From Pholiota molesta (Eukaryota > Basidiomycota > Agaricomycetes > Agaricales > Strophariaceae): DNA of 64,000 bases. Both the position numbers and the translations under genes were made by a program. The stretch spans positions 62,001 to 126,000 of the forward strand of contig JACGCK010000131.1 in assembly GCA_014925825.1 (NCBI GenBank), read 5' to 3'. The notes below the pieces were generated by a model. It saw only the letters and a list, made by a program, of their open reading frames with translations. It was not told the origin of the DNA and searched no databases. Position 1 is the first letter of the stretch; the number at the start of each line of letters is the position of its first letter. Shown piece after piece: positions 1 through 11,165 of this stretch.

Positions 1-1585
1 AGTAAGGCAGCGGTCACCTTCACGCCTTGGTACTTGTCTTTCATCTCACTGAGGAGGTCTAGGATGGCACCTTCGATCGTTGCGGCAAGGTCGTGATACG
101 GCCTTCGAAGTAGGGCCGTGCCTTGAAAGAAAGTCAACGTCAACGCCCATGGGGTGCAAATAAAAATCGAATGGACTTACCCCGGGTAACCTGTAAGTGG
201 CATTTCTGCAGAACGTGAGTCGTGAGGCGCTCATAGTCTGTTCCGTCGGAAGTGAACACAGTTTCGTCGTCGCTAGATACCACCGTCATCCAGTCGTTGT
301 CGTGGACTATGACGAGGTTAAGATATCGTTGCTGAGGCAAGTTCAGGTCAGTACTAGCAAGCTAAAGGAGAGCAGATGTGATTACTTACGGTAGATAGAA
401 GGCGTTCGCAGATATACGAGCCAGGACTCAAAACCTAACATCGAACTTAGGTAGTTGATATACCTTTATAAAAAGAAAACTGACCGCCTTCGGAGATTTA
501 GGATAATCCTCAACCACGACGCCCGATGTATTCTCAGAATCATAGAGATCGGTTGCATCCTGTCCTTGATCTGGTCCTTCGCCAAGGCTAGGCAGCGACG
601 ATCGAGTCACATTTCTGGATGCTGAACTCTGCGTGCCGTAGATCCAAATGGTACGTTTTGCCAGCACCTGGGAAGGATTGCGTTGAAGTATTGATTTCAT
701 TGATCTCCACCTTGCCCCGCAGCGGCTTTGTAAACCAACTTGTACGAATAGCTATGGTCAGTCCTCGAACGAAGACGCATTGGTTCTTGACTTCCACGCT
801 GTCCTTCATCGATGGTGGATAATGACGCCTTTCCACCCCACCCGTGTTACTCCAAGATACATGGAAGCCCTCCGTCACTGCAGCCACAGCGAGTGGCCCA
901 GCCCTGATTTTGAACTGAACGGAGCTACCTGTTTGTGGCGCCCCAGCGGCAAGTGCCCACGAACCACTCTTATCGCACCGGTCACCAGATACAAGGAGCC
1001 GTTTCGTGCGTCGCAGTCGAGCTCTCCGTTGACAAATCTGTACCACGATTCGCCATACGGGCAGCGTATTTCTATATAGCCCGCGGGCCGTCGTATCCTC
1101 GCGATCCGCGCCATGAGGAAGGTAAAGCATTGCGGCACGTTCGTCGGTTGTGGTGAAATCCAACTCTACTTCGACGCCTGCTCCTGGCCTATGCAGAAGA
1201 TGAGGAGGACAGGACAATGAATGAATTAATGACTAGCCACATACCCGAGGTTTACCCCCGCTGCGATAGTACCCCCTATGTCGAACCTAGCGTTTTGCGT
1301 AATGCAAGCCTTCTGATCATGATATGCGTGTTTCGAGGTCCTGGGCAGAGGTAGAGGCGTAAAAGATGGAGGGATGACCATATCCTTGTTAACCGAGTGA
1401 TCTGCGTCGACATGTATGTTGAAGAGATATTCGAATCCACCATCCTCCGTAAGGAGTCCAAGGTCGCCGATGCTGATGCCTTGTTTTTTGTGCTCTTCGA
1501 GGTTCTCGTCAGGATCGGGAATCCATAAAGGCAAGCCATGTCGGTGCTTCAAGAGTAAATCACGATAGATAGCGCTACTGGCCAT
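1..1585 (-). CDS. lineage-specific hypothetical protein, 3' end outside window
   Basis: Function unknown. The ATG at 1585 opens a first exon to 1245 encoding WIPDPDENLEEHKKQG and then GDLGLLTEDGGFEYLFN. I associate this layout with large uncharacterised Agaricomycete families, in which ESWYRFVNG and NGSLYLVTG blocks follow; both are present (about 1054-980), as are NQCVFVRG (about 788-765) and a late HDNDWMTVV (about 308-283). Introns with consensus ends are visible at 1244-1189 and 180-122, and another is likely near 748-675. The final exon runs off the left edge, so the C terminus is missing. The conserved blocks alternate between frames near 1075 and 985, implying at least two single-base indels, most likely sequence errors. 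Family membership is from memory of sequence patterns; the coding exons themselves are clear. Confidence 0.6.
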
Positions 1586-2984
1586 GCTGGGAGAAAGACA
1601 AGCATGAAAAGTGCAAAACAACGTCCAAAACGGTTTACACGAGCTCGACTCGACTTGAACACGGCCGAGAAGTGCGGAGTTCCGATGGCTGTTAACGTGA
1701 CTCTCAGAGGTTGACAATGATAGGTGAATTGTGCGTAAAACAGGAATGCCCGTCTTAAGTATAAGTGTTGAATGAGAGCTACAAGGCTCCTTTGCGATCG
1801 TGCTTTCAAGGTTCGGCTACATGGTTTGGCATAGAGACTCGGCATGCCATTTAGCTGTGTGATTTGGCCGCTTTGCCATTGTTGGATTGAGGACTCGCTT
1901 GCCGAGTAGGAGACGCGCCACACCGTAAGCGCTGGTAGGCGCTTTTCCTAAAAGGGACTGCGGTCTGTCAACCACTGTTGTCTTGTGTATATTTCCTTCC
2001 TCCTGAACCTTATTTTGTTTCTATACCCCGGCCCGGTAATTTAGTCGAATAACCGCACATAAGTAAGTAAGTACGGGACGTACACAGAAAAACGGGCCCA
2101 GGAGTCAATCCGCAGTGAATTAACTACCACCCGCCACGTAGCAGCCAACACGGAACCAGGATACTTACTTATTCTAATTCTGAAAATCCCCAAATTCAGA
2201 GCTTAACCCGAACCCATTCCAACCCGAGAAAAAGACCCTGCCGATACCTTGACCATCTTCGAGCGCGCGTCGTCGGCGGCGGCGGCGGTGGCGTGCGCGT
2301 GCGCGTCGCGCTGACGTCGCCGAGAAGGAGCCGGGGCGAGAAGCCAAGCCTCGCAGAGCAGGAGCGGGGGCACATTCTGTGTTGTGGCCGCTGGCTGGGG
2401 TGCTTGCTGGGTGCCTGGTGGCATGGTGCTTGAGAGTGAAGACAGGGCGGAAGGAAAGTGCGGAAAGCGCTCAACAGCGGGCGGTAGGCAACGGCATCGA
2501 GTAAAACTAGAACAAACAACGCCCTCAAGACGTGACTGACCAGTGCTGTCCGCCTTTTCCACTAGACTTCAATCACTTTCATTTCAACTGCAACGTAGAC
2601 GTTGTATCCATTCTGTTACCATTGTTTCCTTCAGAGTTGCTATCTACTATGGAAGACGCTATGGATACTCTTCCTGACACACCATCCCGACAAGAAAACA
2701 CATCCGGTTCACACAGCACGGGAAAATGAAATCCTGGATAGCCGCCTCTCTCCAATCCTTGAGGTACGAATCCGCATCGCATCTTTCACGCACGATCCCT
2801 AATATCTATAACCCAGACTACAGAGGCGACGGAGTACAGCATAGATCCTGTTCGATGCTGTGATTTCCCACAAACACTCGCTTATCTCTGTGGGTCATGC
2901 GGCGAGGGGCTGTTCCTGCGAAAGGAACCGACAATCAAGTCATAAAAGCTCTCAAGCACCCCATCTCACTTTCCCGAGTCCAGC
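1586..2984. other. intergenic, no defensible gene
   Basis: Upstream region of the leftward gene at 1-1585 and the rightward F-box gene. It holds a CGG/GCG-rich patch at about 2270-2310 and a Pro/Ala-rich minus-strand open frame at 2203-2562 with low-complexity composition. A short plus-strand frame near 2845-2945 contains two cysteine pairs but lacks a convincing start. I see no conserved domain. Confidence 0.4.
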
Positions 2985-5075
2985 ATGGCTCCTCCCAGGC
3001 AGGCGTCACAGACCCTCCCGCCCTCCAAGGCCCGCCCCGCCGCCCAGCTGCGGAAGATCACCAGGGCCTCCCCAGCGCCGAGGATCAACACCGCCCTCAG
3101 CGCCCACCCGCGCACGGACCCGGTCAGTGCGCTCGGGGTGCTGCTGCGGCTGCTGGCGGCGCTGCCCTCGCGCATCGGCGGGTGCCAGTACAAGCTGACG
3201 CCGGCCGAGCACGCGCTGGCGCAGCACCTGGTGGGCGTGCTCGACCCGTTCGTGTACCACGGCGTACGCGCACTGCGCCCCAGAGTGCGGCGGCGGCGGC
3301 GGCATGCGCTGGGCTCGTGCATCAGCCCACGGAGATCCTCGACGCGATCCTATCCCACGTCGACGCGCGCCGCGACCTGCTGAGCGTCGGCCTCGCGTGC
3401 CGGCGCCTGCACGACGTCGTGTTCCCGCGGCACTTCGACTACCGCGTCGTGCGCTGCAAGGTGTCCACCATCAGCGTGTGGCACCACCTCGCCTTGCACC
3501 GCGCGCTCGCGCGCAACGTGCGCCGCGTCGAGATCCTCGACGAGCGCGCGCCGGCGGCTGGGGTCGTCGTCCCGCGCGGCATCCTGCAGGGGGACACGGA
3601 TCTGGAGTCGACGGACGACGAGCTGGCGATGCATGCGAAGCAGGAGCGGTTCCTCGCACGGCGCTCGTGCGCATGACGGGGCTAAGGGAGTTCAAGTGGT
3701 CCTGCAACCATTCGCCTATCTCTATCGCACATGTGTGGCCGACTCTGATGATGCGGGCGGTCAATCTCAAGTCCATCAATATCTGCGATAACTTGGTGTT
3801 TTCGCCGCGGATTGAACAGGAGGAACAAGAGGAGTCGGAAGAGTCGGAGAGCGATGCGGATGAAGGGCAGCGGAACGATAAGCAGAAAATCTCATGGAAA
3901 GGGTGCCTGCTATTGCTGTGCGTTCCTTGTACACGTCGGAGTTACGGCGTCTGATTGGTGGTTCTCCTAGTTGCGGGACATGGAGAGCGTCATCTTCCGC
4001 TCGACGCCGCACGTTTACGGTTCCTCGAAAAACCCAGAGCTGGGCGTATTGCGGCGATGCTGCACCAATGCATGAATCTCAAGGTACACACCCTTTCCTC
4101 CTCTCCTCTCTCCAGCCGTCGCTGATAATAACCGCCCATGCAGGACCTGGAAGTCACCTACATCGCACCCCGCGCCCCAAGCGGCCCTGCTGCGGCCGGC
4201 GCGGACATGCTGCCGGACCCGCCCAGTAGCAGACGAGTTCCTGGCGTACGGCCGCTGGACCACCTGACGACGCTCGCCCTCGTGAACCTGCGCTGTGCTC
4301 GTACGCCGCGCCGGCGCCTTCCTCGCGGCGCACCCGGCGCTCGAGGTGCTCCACCTCGAGCTGAGCGTGCACCGCGCGCCGGCGGCGCTGAATGCGGACG
4401 GCGGGGGAGTGCGGGCTGGTGCTGCCGCCGGGCGCGCTGCCGCGCCTGCGCGAGGTGAAGGCGGCGAAGGAGGTCATCCACGCGATCCTGGCGTGCCCTG
4501 CCTCTGCGGCGGGGGCGAAGGCGCGCCTGAGGTGCTCCGCCCTGGAGGCGATCAGGGGGTTCAAGCTCTCCGGCGCGCCGGGCGCCTCGGCCCGCGCGGG
4601 TCGGACACGGCGTTCCTCGCGCGCGTGCGCGCGCACGCGGCACGATGGCGCGCGTCGAGCTCGCGGGGTGGCACGACATGGACGACGTGCGGCGGCTCGT
4701 CGCCGCGGCGGCCTGGCGTGCAGCACCTGGACGTCGGGCGCCGGCTCGGGGCGCCGCGCGGGGACCGGGAGAACGCACGGGGCAGCGCGCGGGCCCCGGT
4801 GGCGAATCTCGTGGAGTGGACGGAGGTGCTGACGGCGCTCCCGCGCTCGCGACGCTGCACGGCGTCAAGTTCTTCTACGAGGTCGCGGGCGCGCCGGTGG
4901 CGGCGCACGTTGCTGGCGCCAGCTTCTCGGGCGCGCTGCCGACGTCCCTGCGGGCGGCGCGCTCCCCTCGCTCGCGGCGGCGGCGAACATGTCGATGATG
5001 GAGCGCAGCCGCATGCGCAAGAACGACGAGACGGCGGGCGTGCTCGCGTGGAAGTGCCCCAAGCTCCGGCGGTGA
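2985..5075 (+). CDS. F-box protein with LRR-like C-terminal region (frame-broken)
   Basis: By family, an adaptor that recruits substrates to SCF ubiquitin ligases; the substrate is unknown. The F-box is readable at about 3328-3450 (PTEILDAILSHVDARRD, then CRRLHDVVFPRHF). It is followed by hydrophobic leucine-rich segments such as ALVNLRC (about 4275), ALEVLHLELSVH (about 4340) and LHGVKFFYEV (about 4855), ending with LAWKCPKLRR and a TGA at 5073-5075. An acidic EEQEESEESESDADEG stretch lies near 3820. The ATG at 2985 sits in CAGCATGGC and is my choice of start, but the join from it to the F-box frame is not clean. One intron is clear at 4084-4143 (GTACAC..TGCAG). The coding sense jumps frame at least six times in very GC-rich sequence; I infer mostly sequencing indels, although decay of a recent paralogue is possible. 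Confidence 0.6.
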
Positions 5076-5385
5076 CCACTGGGAGGAGGGCGGCGGGCGG
5101 GTGATTGTGCTGCTGCGCGAGCACGGCGAGGACAGCACCACTGCCGCGCTGGGGGCGGGGCGGGGGCGAGGGAGGGGAAGGTGCGGTGGGAGTGAGGAGG
5201 GTAAGGTGAGGTGTGCTTGGACACTTGAATTTTCATTTGATGTTATGTTGGGATACCCTGTTTTTGCTATGCTGTTCATATTGTATGCGAGCCAGAAAAT
5301 GTGTATATTACAGTACAATCTGTGTACATTCTTCCATATGGCGAAATCGTAAATCTTCTCCGTTAGAATTAATATTTAATCATTC
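5076..5385. other. convergent 3' intergenic
   Basis: Lies between the stop of the F-box gene and the stop of the leftward EZH2-like gene. GC-rich to 5220, then AT-rich. It probably holds both 3' UTRs and terminators; no other feature seen. Confidence 0.4.
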
Positions 5386-8370
5386 TCAGCATACCACATT
5401 TGACCTATGCGTACGCTTCCCAATGCACATCGGCGGGATCAAACGAATCGACTGGATACGTTTTCTGCTTCCTTTATCGCCCGCCACCCAATAGGCTTCG
5501 CCGTAGTTGAGCGTGAGCTCCGCGCCTGATTTTATATCTTCCACTAGAAAGTTAAGATTATCGCAGGGAATAAAAGAGACGATAGAAGGGGCGGCGAGGT
5601 TATCAGCTGCACATTCTTTGAGTACAAGAATAGAAATATCAAACGTACATGCGTACAAGACGATACGATGGGTGCCGTTTACGAATAGCGCTGTAGATAC
5701 GAATGAATTACATGAAGAGTCGGTGAAGATGCAGTAGATGGGCCAGACGTACTCATTCCTTGGCAGTTAGGACTCTCTGAGTGGTTCAGGTAGCGCGTCT
5801 CGTTGCCCAGATTCCACGAGTCCAGCAGAGTGTTGCCCCCGTTGAAGATGCCGAAGGTGTAGTTCAAACCGACGTGGTTCTGCAGCCTTTCCGGATTAAA
5901 AGTGCATCAGTGACGACGACAACGATTGCATTTATCATGGGGAAATAGGACGTACGGCGATAGGAACGAGTTCCCCGTCTCGATACTCAGCTCGCCGACG
6001 TATTCTGCAGCGCCCATCAACCGCCAATTTCTACGCGCAGACGGGAAAGGGAAGAACAGACCTCCGATGTATGCCTGGGATTTGATGGGGGTCATGGCGA
6101 ACGCGCCTAGACCGTACGCGCTCTCCTTGATGCGGATGGGCTGCGTGGCGCACAGGTGGTATGAAGCAGAGCTACGAACTGAATAAGGGGGAAGCGCACC
6201 AGGAAGATGTTTTGTTGGAGTTCTGTGTTCGCGCAGTCGCTTTTGTGTGTACCTAAGAAAAGTTGATAGAGTGAGATGGTGTGAACCGAGTCGATGATGA
6301 TTCAGAGAGCCTCAACGACTTCACTACGTACTTCTGATAGATCACAATGGGACAGCTTATGAGCGTCTCGAATACAGTTCTGGATAAAAAAGCGGGGTGT
6401 GGATAACGCACTTTGCGTTGCATCCCTTGCACAACTCCGGATCGCACTCCCGCTGCAGCCGTCTGCACAGACACAGCCGCTCGTCGATGCAGCACTGCGC
6501 CTGATGCCGCGCGGTGCGCTGGCGCTTGCCCGGGCGGCATTTGCAGCCTTTATAACGTATCTCGCCTTTAGATTAAAATTCAGTAAGGTCGGTTGAAATT
6601 CAGTAGAGGTTGGTCATTTAGATTCCGAAACGGAGTTCATCCAAGCATGTTGGATTGCGTTTAGGAGCGGGAGTTTGGGAAAGGGCTTACATTTCAGAGA
6701 ACACCGGCAGTTCCGGAGACAGCGGTGCTTGTTGCGGTAGCAGACGCAGTCTGCGTACTGGTTGCAGGGGCCGGGGTGGTCGCAGGGGCCGGAGGGCGCG
6801 GTTATCCTGGAGGTGTTTTGGATGAGTGACACGGATGATATGATTGGCTTCAAGCCTCGTGAGTTTGGGGAAAGGGAAAGGGTACTGACATTTTTGGATC
6901 TTCGTCTTTGTCCTCGTCTATGGAAGGACGTGGGATGGGGTGCGGATTAAGTGCGGTGTTTAGGTTTGGGGGTGGGTTAGCGGGGCAGGTGCTCACCAAA
7001 TTTAATGGCCCGGAAGGCTCGGAGACGCTGATTTCCCTCTCGCTCGTCGTCAGCGGCGAGGTCTTCGTCGCTGAAGAAATTGAGACGCTCGACGAACATC
7101 TTTGAAGCGCGGAATTAATCAATACATATATAAATGAAAAGGGATAACGAACCTCAACACACGGTTTTCGGCAGATTATTGCTAAATTGCATGGTGTGGT
7201 ATCCGGGACGAGCTTCATGACGCCTCTGAACAGAATGTTGTCGGCCTCGTCCCAGTGGGTATTCATCTGTATGATAGATAGATTTTCAGCTCGTAGACGA
7301 CTGTATATTTATTTAAGGCATACCATATTGATGTTATCCTCGTCAATCGACTTGTAACAGTCGTTCTTGCATGGTTGTCCGTTCTGTCTTATCATGTCCG
7401 CTGTCATTGTCGGTTGTGGAGAAGGGATAGGAGGGCTTGGTTTATGATAGCCACAATTTACAAACATGCAATTAAGATCAGCACAAAAGGTAGGGTTGTC
7501 CTTAGTGACATTTTCGTAGGGGCCAGCCGCTAAGTCAACCCGATCGCTTTCTAGGTGTGGAAGCTCATTTGGTTCGGCGCCTGTCCACCAAGGAAAGTCG
7601 CTATGAATTAGTGAGCAAGGAGTTATGATACGGATCGATTATCTTACCGCTGTCGAGAGTACCAGATGATCCCAGACTTATTAGTTTCTCGCAATGGATG
7701 CGTTAAGATGTCAAGGCTATCAACGTCCTCAATGCTAAAATTGTGCTTGTACAGAAGTCTTCGAGAGACCTCCATCTCGATCATTTCCACTCGAAGAGAT
7801 GTTATTGACTCCTAGGATACGAAATAGAGCGCACACTTACAATCAGGATCGAGGTAGTCGTTCTGCCACGCAAAATCCTTAAATCGTCTGAGAAATTTGG
7901 AATGTCAAAGTCCCTATCGTCCGCGAAGGGGGCATATCGGGAGCGCAGCACGAGGTCTTCGTCTCTCTTTACATTGCGAGACGCTGGCGTGCAGACCGTA
8001 TAGCGTGGATAGGGTTTCCATCTCGTTACATGAAGTGCCTCCCATGATATTGTAACTTGCGTGCTACTTCCTGTCTGTGGATCTGTGTCTTCTACAGTGG
8101 CCCATTCCTCAGGATCATATACAGGCATTTTCCACTGCGCATGCTGATAGGCCATGGGCAGGATAGATGGTGTGAAATAGGGTGATTGAGATAGTTGAGA
8201 TAGGGTATTTATGCAGTAAGTCATTCCCAATCATAGAAGTCTTTCCAGAGATCATAGAATACGCGGTATGCAAGTTCATTCCGCTTCGTAATCTCCTCCA
8301 GGTCCTCGACATCAGATTCTGGGGGCGATGAGTATTCCGGTTGATCGACTGTGTCATCATCGGAGTGCAT
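5386..8370 (-). CDS. EZH2/E(z)-like SET-domain histone methyltransferase, diverged paralogue
   Basis: By family, a nuclear lysine methyltransferase; E(z) proteins trimethylate histone H3 K27 within PRC2. The start ATG at 8370 begins an acidic N terminus (MHSDDDTVDQPEYSS). Next come SRRLLYKHN (about 7755) and HWDEADNILFRG (about 7250). The cysteine-rich CXC/pre-SET region is in two exons: CDHPGPCNQYADCVC with CLRNCRCSLKC (about 6780-6690), and YKGCKCRPGK with CDPELCKGCNAKC (about 6565-6405). The SET core follows: AAEYVGELSIETGN (about 6010), ETRYLNHSESPNC (about 5795-5770, the NHS motif) and ELTLNYGEAYW (about 5516-5485). Several consensus introns are visible. The sequence is clearly related to, but far diverged from, the 15263-17978 gene. 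Frame slips near 8225 and 7870 are probably sequence indels. H3K27 specificity is inferred from the CXC-SET architecture, not shown. Confidence 0.75.
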
Positions 8371-8606
8371 TGCATGGAACAGCCAGGAAGCCAGCCAGCG
8401 AGAGTCAAGACACAGAGCAGAGAATCAGAGCGAGCCCAGCGGAGAACAAAACAAAACACAAGAGAACAACGTAGCGCACACGGTGAGCCTGCTCGAAAAG
8501 GCGACCCACGCGCGCTGAGTCAGCAGGGTTCATGCTTGTCTCCGGCGTCTTGCTCGTTGGCCCCTACACTATCAGCGTTAGCAACTCCTCTACACTGACA
8601 GCCGCC
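8371..8606. promoter_or_regulatory. divergent promoter between EZH2-like gene and ATG18
   Basis: A 236 bp gap separates two start codons pointing outward, so it must hold both promoters. The rightward ATG sits in GCCGCCATGG, a textbook strong context. No TATA box is obvious. Confidence 0.55.
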
Positions 8607-10266
8607 ATGGAGAAGGCGAATTCGAACATGCTATTCGCGAACTTCAATCAGGACTTCTCGTACGTCGGACTCGTATTGCCTTCGATGTAGGCTCACAGGC
8701 GTAGTTGTATTTCAGTGGGCACACGGAAAGGCTATAGTGTAACCAACTGCGACCCATTTGGACGGGTCTATACGATGAGTACGACTATGAAACCTTCTGG
8801 AGGGTATCAGCTGAACAAAGCTTGGTAGATGACGGGGCGCGGGGCATGTGAGATGCTCTTCTGCACGTCGCTCATTGTGCTCGTGGGCGCAGCAGATCAG
8901 CCTCAATCCAGTCCGCGGAAGCTGCAGATAGTCAACACCAAGGTGCGTTTCAGAACCCTATATGCACATGGAAGACGGGCGAACTCATACACAGACCGTC
9001 TCAAGCGCCAATCCATGATATGCGAACTCCTATTCCCTCCTCCATCCTCGCCGTCAAGCTCAACCGCAAGTCGCTCGTCATCGTGCTCGAAATGGAGATC
9101 TACATCTACGACATCTCCAATATGCGGCTGCTGCACGTCATCGAGACGACGCCGAACCCTGAAGGTCCGTCTGCGTTATGTGCGCGCATGTAATTTATAA
9201 CCAACCTTTGCAGCAATATGTGCGCTTCCCCCTCCGCGGACAGCTCCTATCTCGCATATCCCTCACCCGTGCCCTCGCCCACCTCCCCGCTCGCGGGCGC
9301 CCCTCGGCGGCCGGCGCCCCCGCAGCCGCCTCCCGTCCGCCGCGCCTGCCTCGCAAAACCAGTCGGGCGATGTCCTTTTGTTCTCCACCCGTTCACTGAC
9401 CGTCGCGAACGTCATCCAGGCGCACAAGGCCCCGCTCTCCTTCCTCTCCATCAACTCCACCGGCACGCTGCTCGCGACGTCGTCCGAGAAGGGCACCGTC
9501 ATCCGCGTGTGGAGCATCCCCGGCGCGGAGAAGCTGTACCAGTTCCGCCGCGGCACGCGCGAGACGAGATATACTCGATGAATTCAATCTGGTCAGCACG
9601 CTGCTCGCGGTGAGCTCCGCGCATGATACGGTGCATATCTTCAACTGGGGGGGCGGCGGCCAGCAGCAGCAAGAGCTCGGCGTCGAGTGTGATGGATGGG
9701 CCTGCGAGTCCGCCGGAGTCGGTTGATGGTGCGAATCAGGATCTGTGGGCGGATACGAGGCGTTCATCGAGAAGAAGAAGGGCAATAGCGTCTCGTGCGT
9801 TTTCTTCTTGATTTCAAGTGTGTCTGAATGAACTAAGTTCCTCTTAGGTCGAGCCTGCGGCGAAAGTCGATGCAGATGACGAAGAGCCTGACACATTCAA
9901 TGGGAGGTATCTACCGAACACCCTGACGGAGATGTGGGAACCTTCGCGAGATTTTGCATTCCTGCGTTTACCGAGCAGTGGGGCGAGGAGTATCGTTGCG
10001 CTGTCAGGGTATGCCTCTTCCTCTCGTCTTTTGACCGATACTGATGCATGGATCGCAGGACGATGCCTCATGTCATGGTTCTTTCTTCGGAGGGTTATTT
10101 CTATTTGTATAGTATTGATCTAGAAAAGGGCGGCGAGTGTTCGTTGATGAAGCAGTACAAGTGCGTTTCTCTTCTTTCCGTTGCACAGCCTTTTATCCTT
10201 ACCCCTTGTCCCCACTTTGCAGTCTGCTCGATTCCGGCGATGAATCGACAGGCTTGGCGGATTGAC
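8607..10266 (+). CDS. ATG18: Atg18/WIPI-family PROPPIN, autophagy protein
   Basis: A seven-bladed WD40-type beta-propeller that binds PI3P and PI(3,5)P2 on autophagosomal and vacuolar membranes. Exon 1 ([18 protein letters not shown]) matches the conserved N-terminal blade. Then [15 protein letters not shown] (about 8740), [18 protein letters not shown] (about 8850), [20 protein letters not shown] (about 9090) and [20 protein letters not shown] (about 9417). The diagnostic phosphoinositide-binding FRRG motif is intact within YQFRRGT at about 9538-9556. The C-terminal part includes RDFAFLRLP and [16 protein letters not shown], ending in GDESTGLAD and TGA at 10264-10266. Introns are visible near 8660, 8775, 8940, 9165, 9792, 10010 and 10160. 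Single-base frame slips occur around 8720, 8850, 9035, 9570 and 9640; given the strong conservation I attribute these to sequence errors. The start is chosen for its perfect context and match to family N termini. Confidence 0.88.
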
Positions 10267-10467
10267 TGTTGTTATCGCAAGAAGTAGCGCTTCTACGTCG
10301 ATCCTGCACACTGACTATATATCGATCCCTACTTATCCTTTTCGACTTTTTTTTTATGCGATGTGAACTTGAAGCCTGCGACCATGCACTGGTCTGAATC
10401 ATGATGTCATGTACATTGGCGTAGTCACTGACCATAGCTGTGGAAAGTTTATTATCTGTACTAGACA

Positions 10468-10626
10468 AAAAGTGTACTACGCGTTGACTACGCGTCGGCG
10501 CGTCGGTCGAGTCACAGACTACTCACGTGAAGGAAATAAAAATGTTACTGGCTATAAATGTGTACTGTTTAGGAATCTTCATAGTACACTTAAGTGTACA
10601 CTTCTCAGTACACATAAAAGTGTACA
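10468..10626. repeat. GTGTAC/GTACAC hexamer cluster with 16 bp perfect palindrome
   Basis: At least six copies of GTGTAC or its complement lie in about 160 bp. At 10584-10599 two fuse into the perfect palindrome GTACACTTAAGTGTAC. Two ACGCGT boxes lie just upstream. It could be a transcription-factor array or a mobile-element remnant. Confidence 0.6.
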
Positions 10627-10934
10627 AAATTTTAGGTCGAAGCTCTCTGGTGGACGGCGAAATTGTATTCAAGAAATGGGCTTCGCTGTGGGCTTCTATG
10701 ACTATTGGCAGAACCTGAGCTCAGATGATATTTACAGCAGTGTCATGAGCTTTGTCTGGTGAAAACGCAGCGAATAGAAGTTCTGTACTCATTACGTCAT
10801 AATTCATGACAGTTTAAAAAGCATTTGTCCAACCCCGAATTTTGTCTGCGGCTGACCCCTCCGGTTCCAATCACATCGCTCATGGGGGGGAGCATGGCGT
10901 CGAGGATACGACGAGAAGACGTTTTCGATACTTC

Positions 10935-10972
10935 GGGAACAGCCTTTGGAACCTGTACAATAGGCTGTTCCC
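10935..10972. repeat. 11 bp perfect inverted repeat (hairpin)
   Basis: GGGAACAGCCT at 10935-10945 is perfectly complementary to AGGCTGTTCCC at 10962-10972 with a 16 nt loop. It lies outside any coding region. Role unknown. Confidence 0.65.
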
Positions 10973-11165
10973 AAAAGAAACAGCCATTGCCTCCAGCAGT
11001 GCACAGGGCCTTAATATTAGGTAGAGATGTGAACGTTTGAACAACGGTGGCCGTCGTGTGACAGCGTGACTCGTACTTGCCACGCCTACGTGGCCTTCAA
11101 CAGCAAGTTATCTCTTCTGTCCTGCCATCATCATCTGAGTCTGCCACCGACGCCAACAAACCGCG

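Larger units (their letters stand above)
10267..11165. other. intergenic with palindromic and hairpin elements
   Basis: About 900 bp between ATG18 and the Crinkler gene. Open frames here show no recognisable domain. It contains two ACGCGT (MCB-like) boxes near 10480-10500, a cluster of GTGTAC/GTACAC hexamers and a strong inverted repeat, listed separately. Confidence 0.45.

Noticed and set aside
2203..2562. Minus-strand 119-codon open frame
   Set aside because: Pro/Ala/Arg-rich low-complexity sequence from a GC-rich patch, with no conserved domain or gene structure.
4154..4868. Long minus-strand Arg/Ala/Pro-rich open frames
   Set aside because: Antisense shadows in a GC-rich coding region; the F-box gene on the plus strand explains the sequence better.
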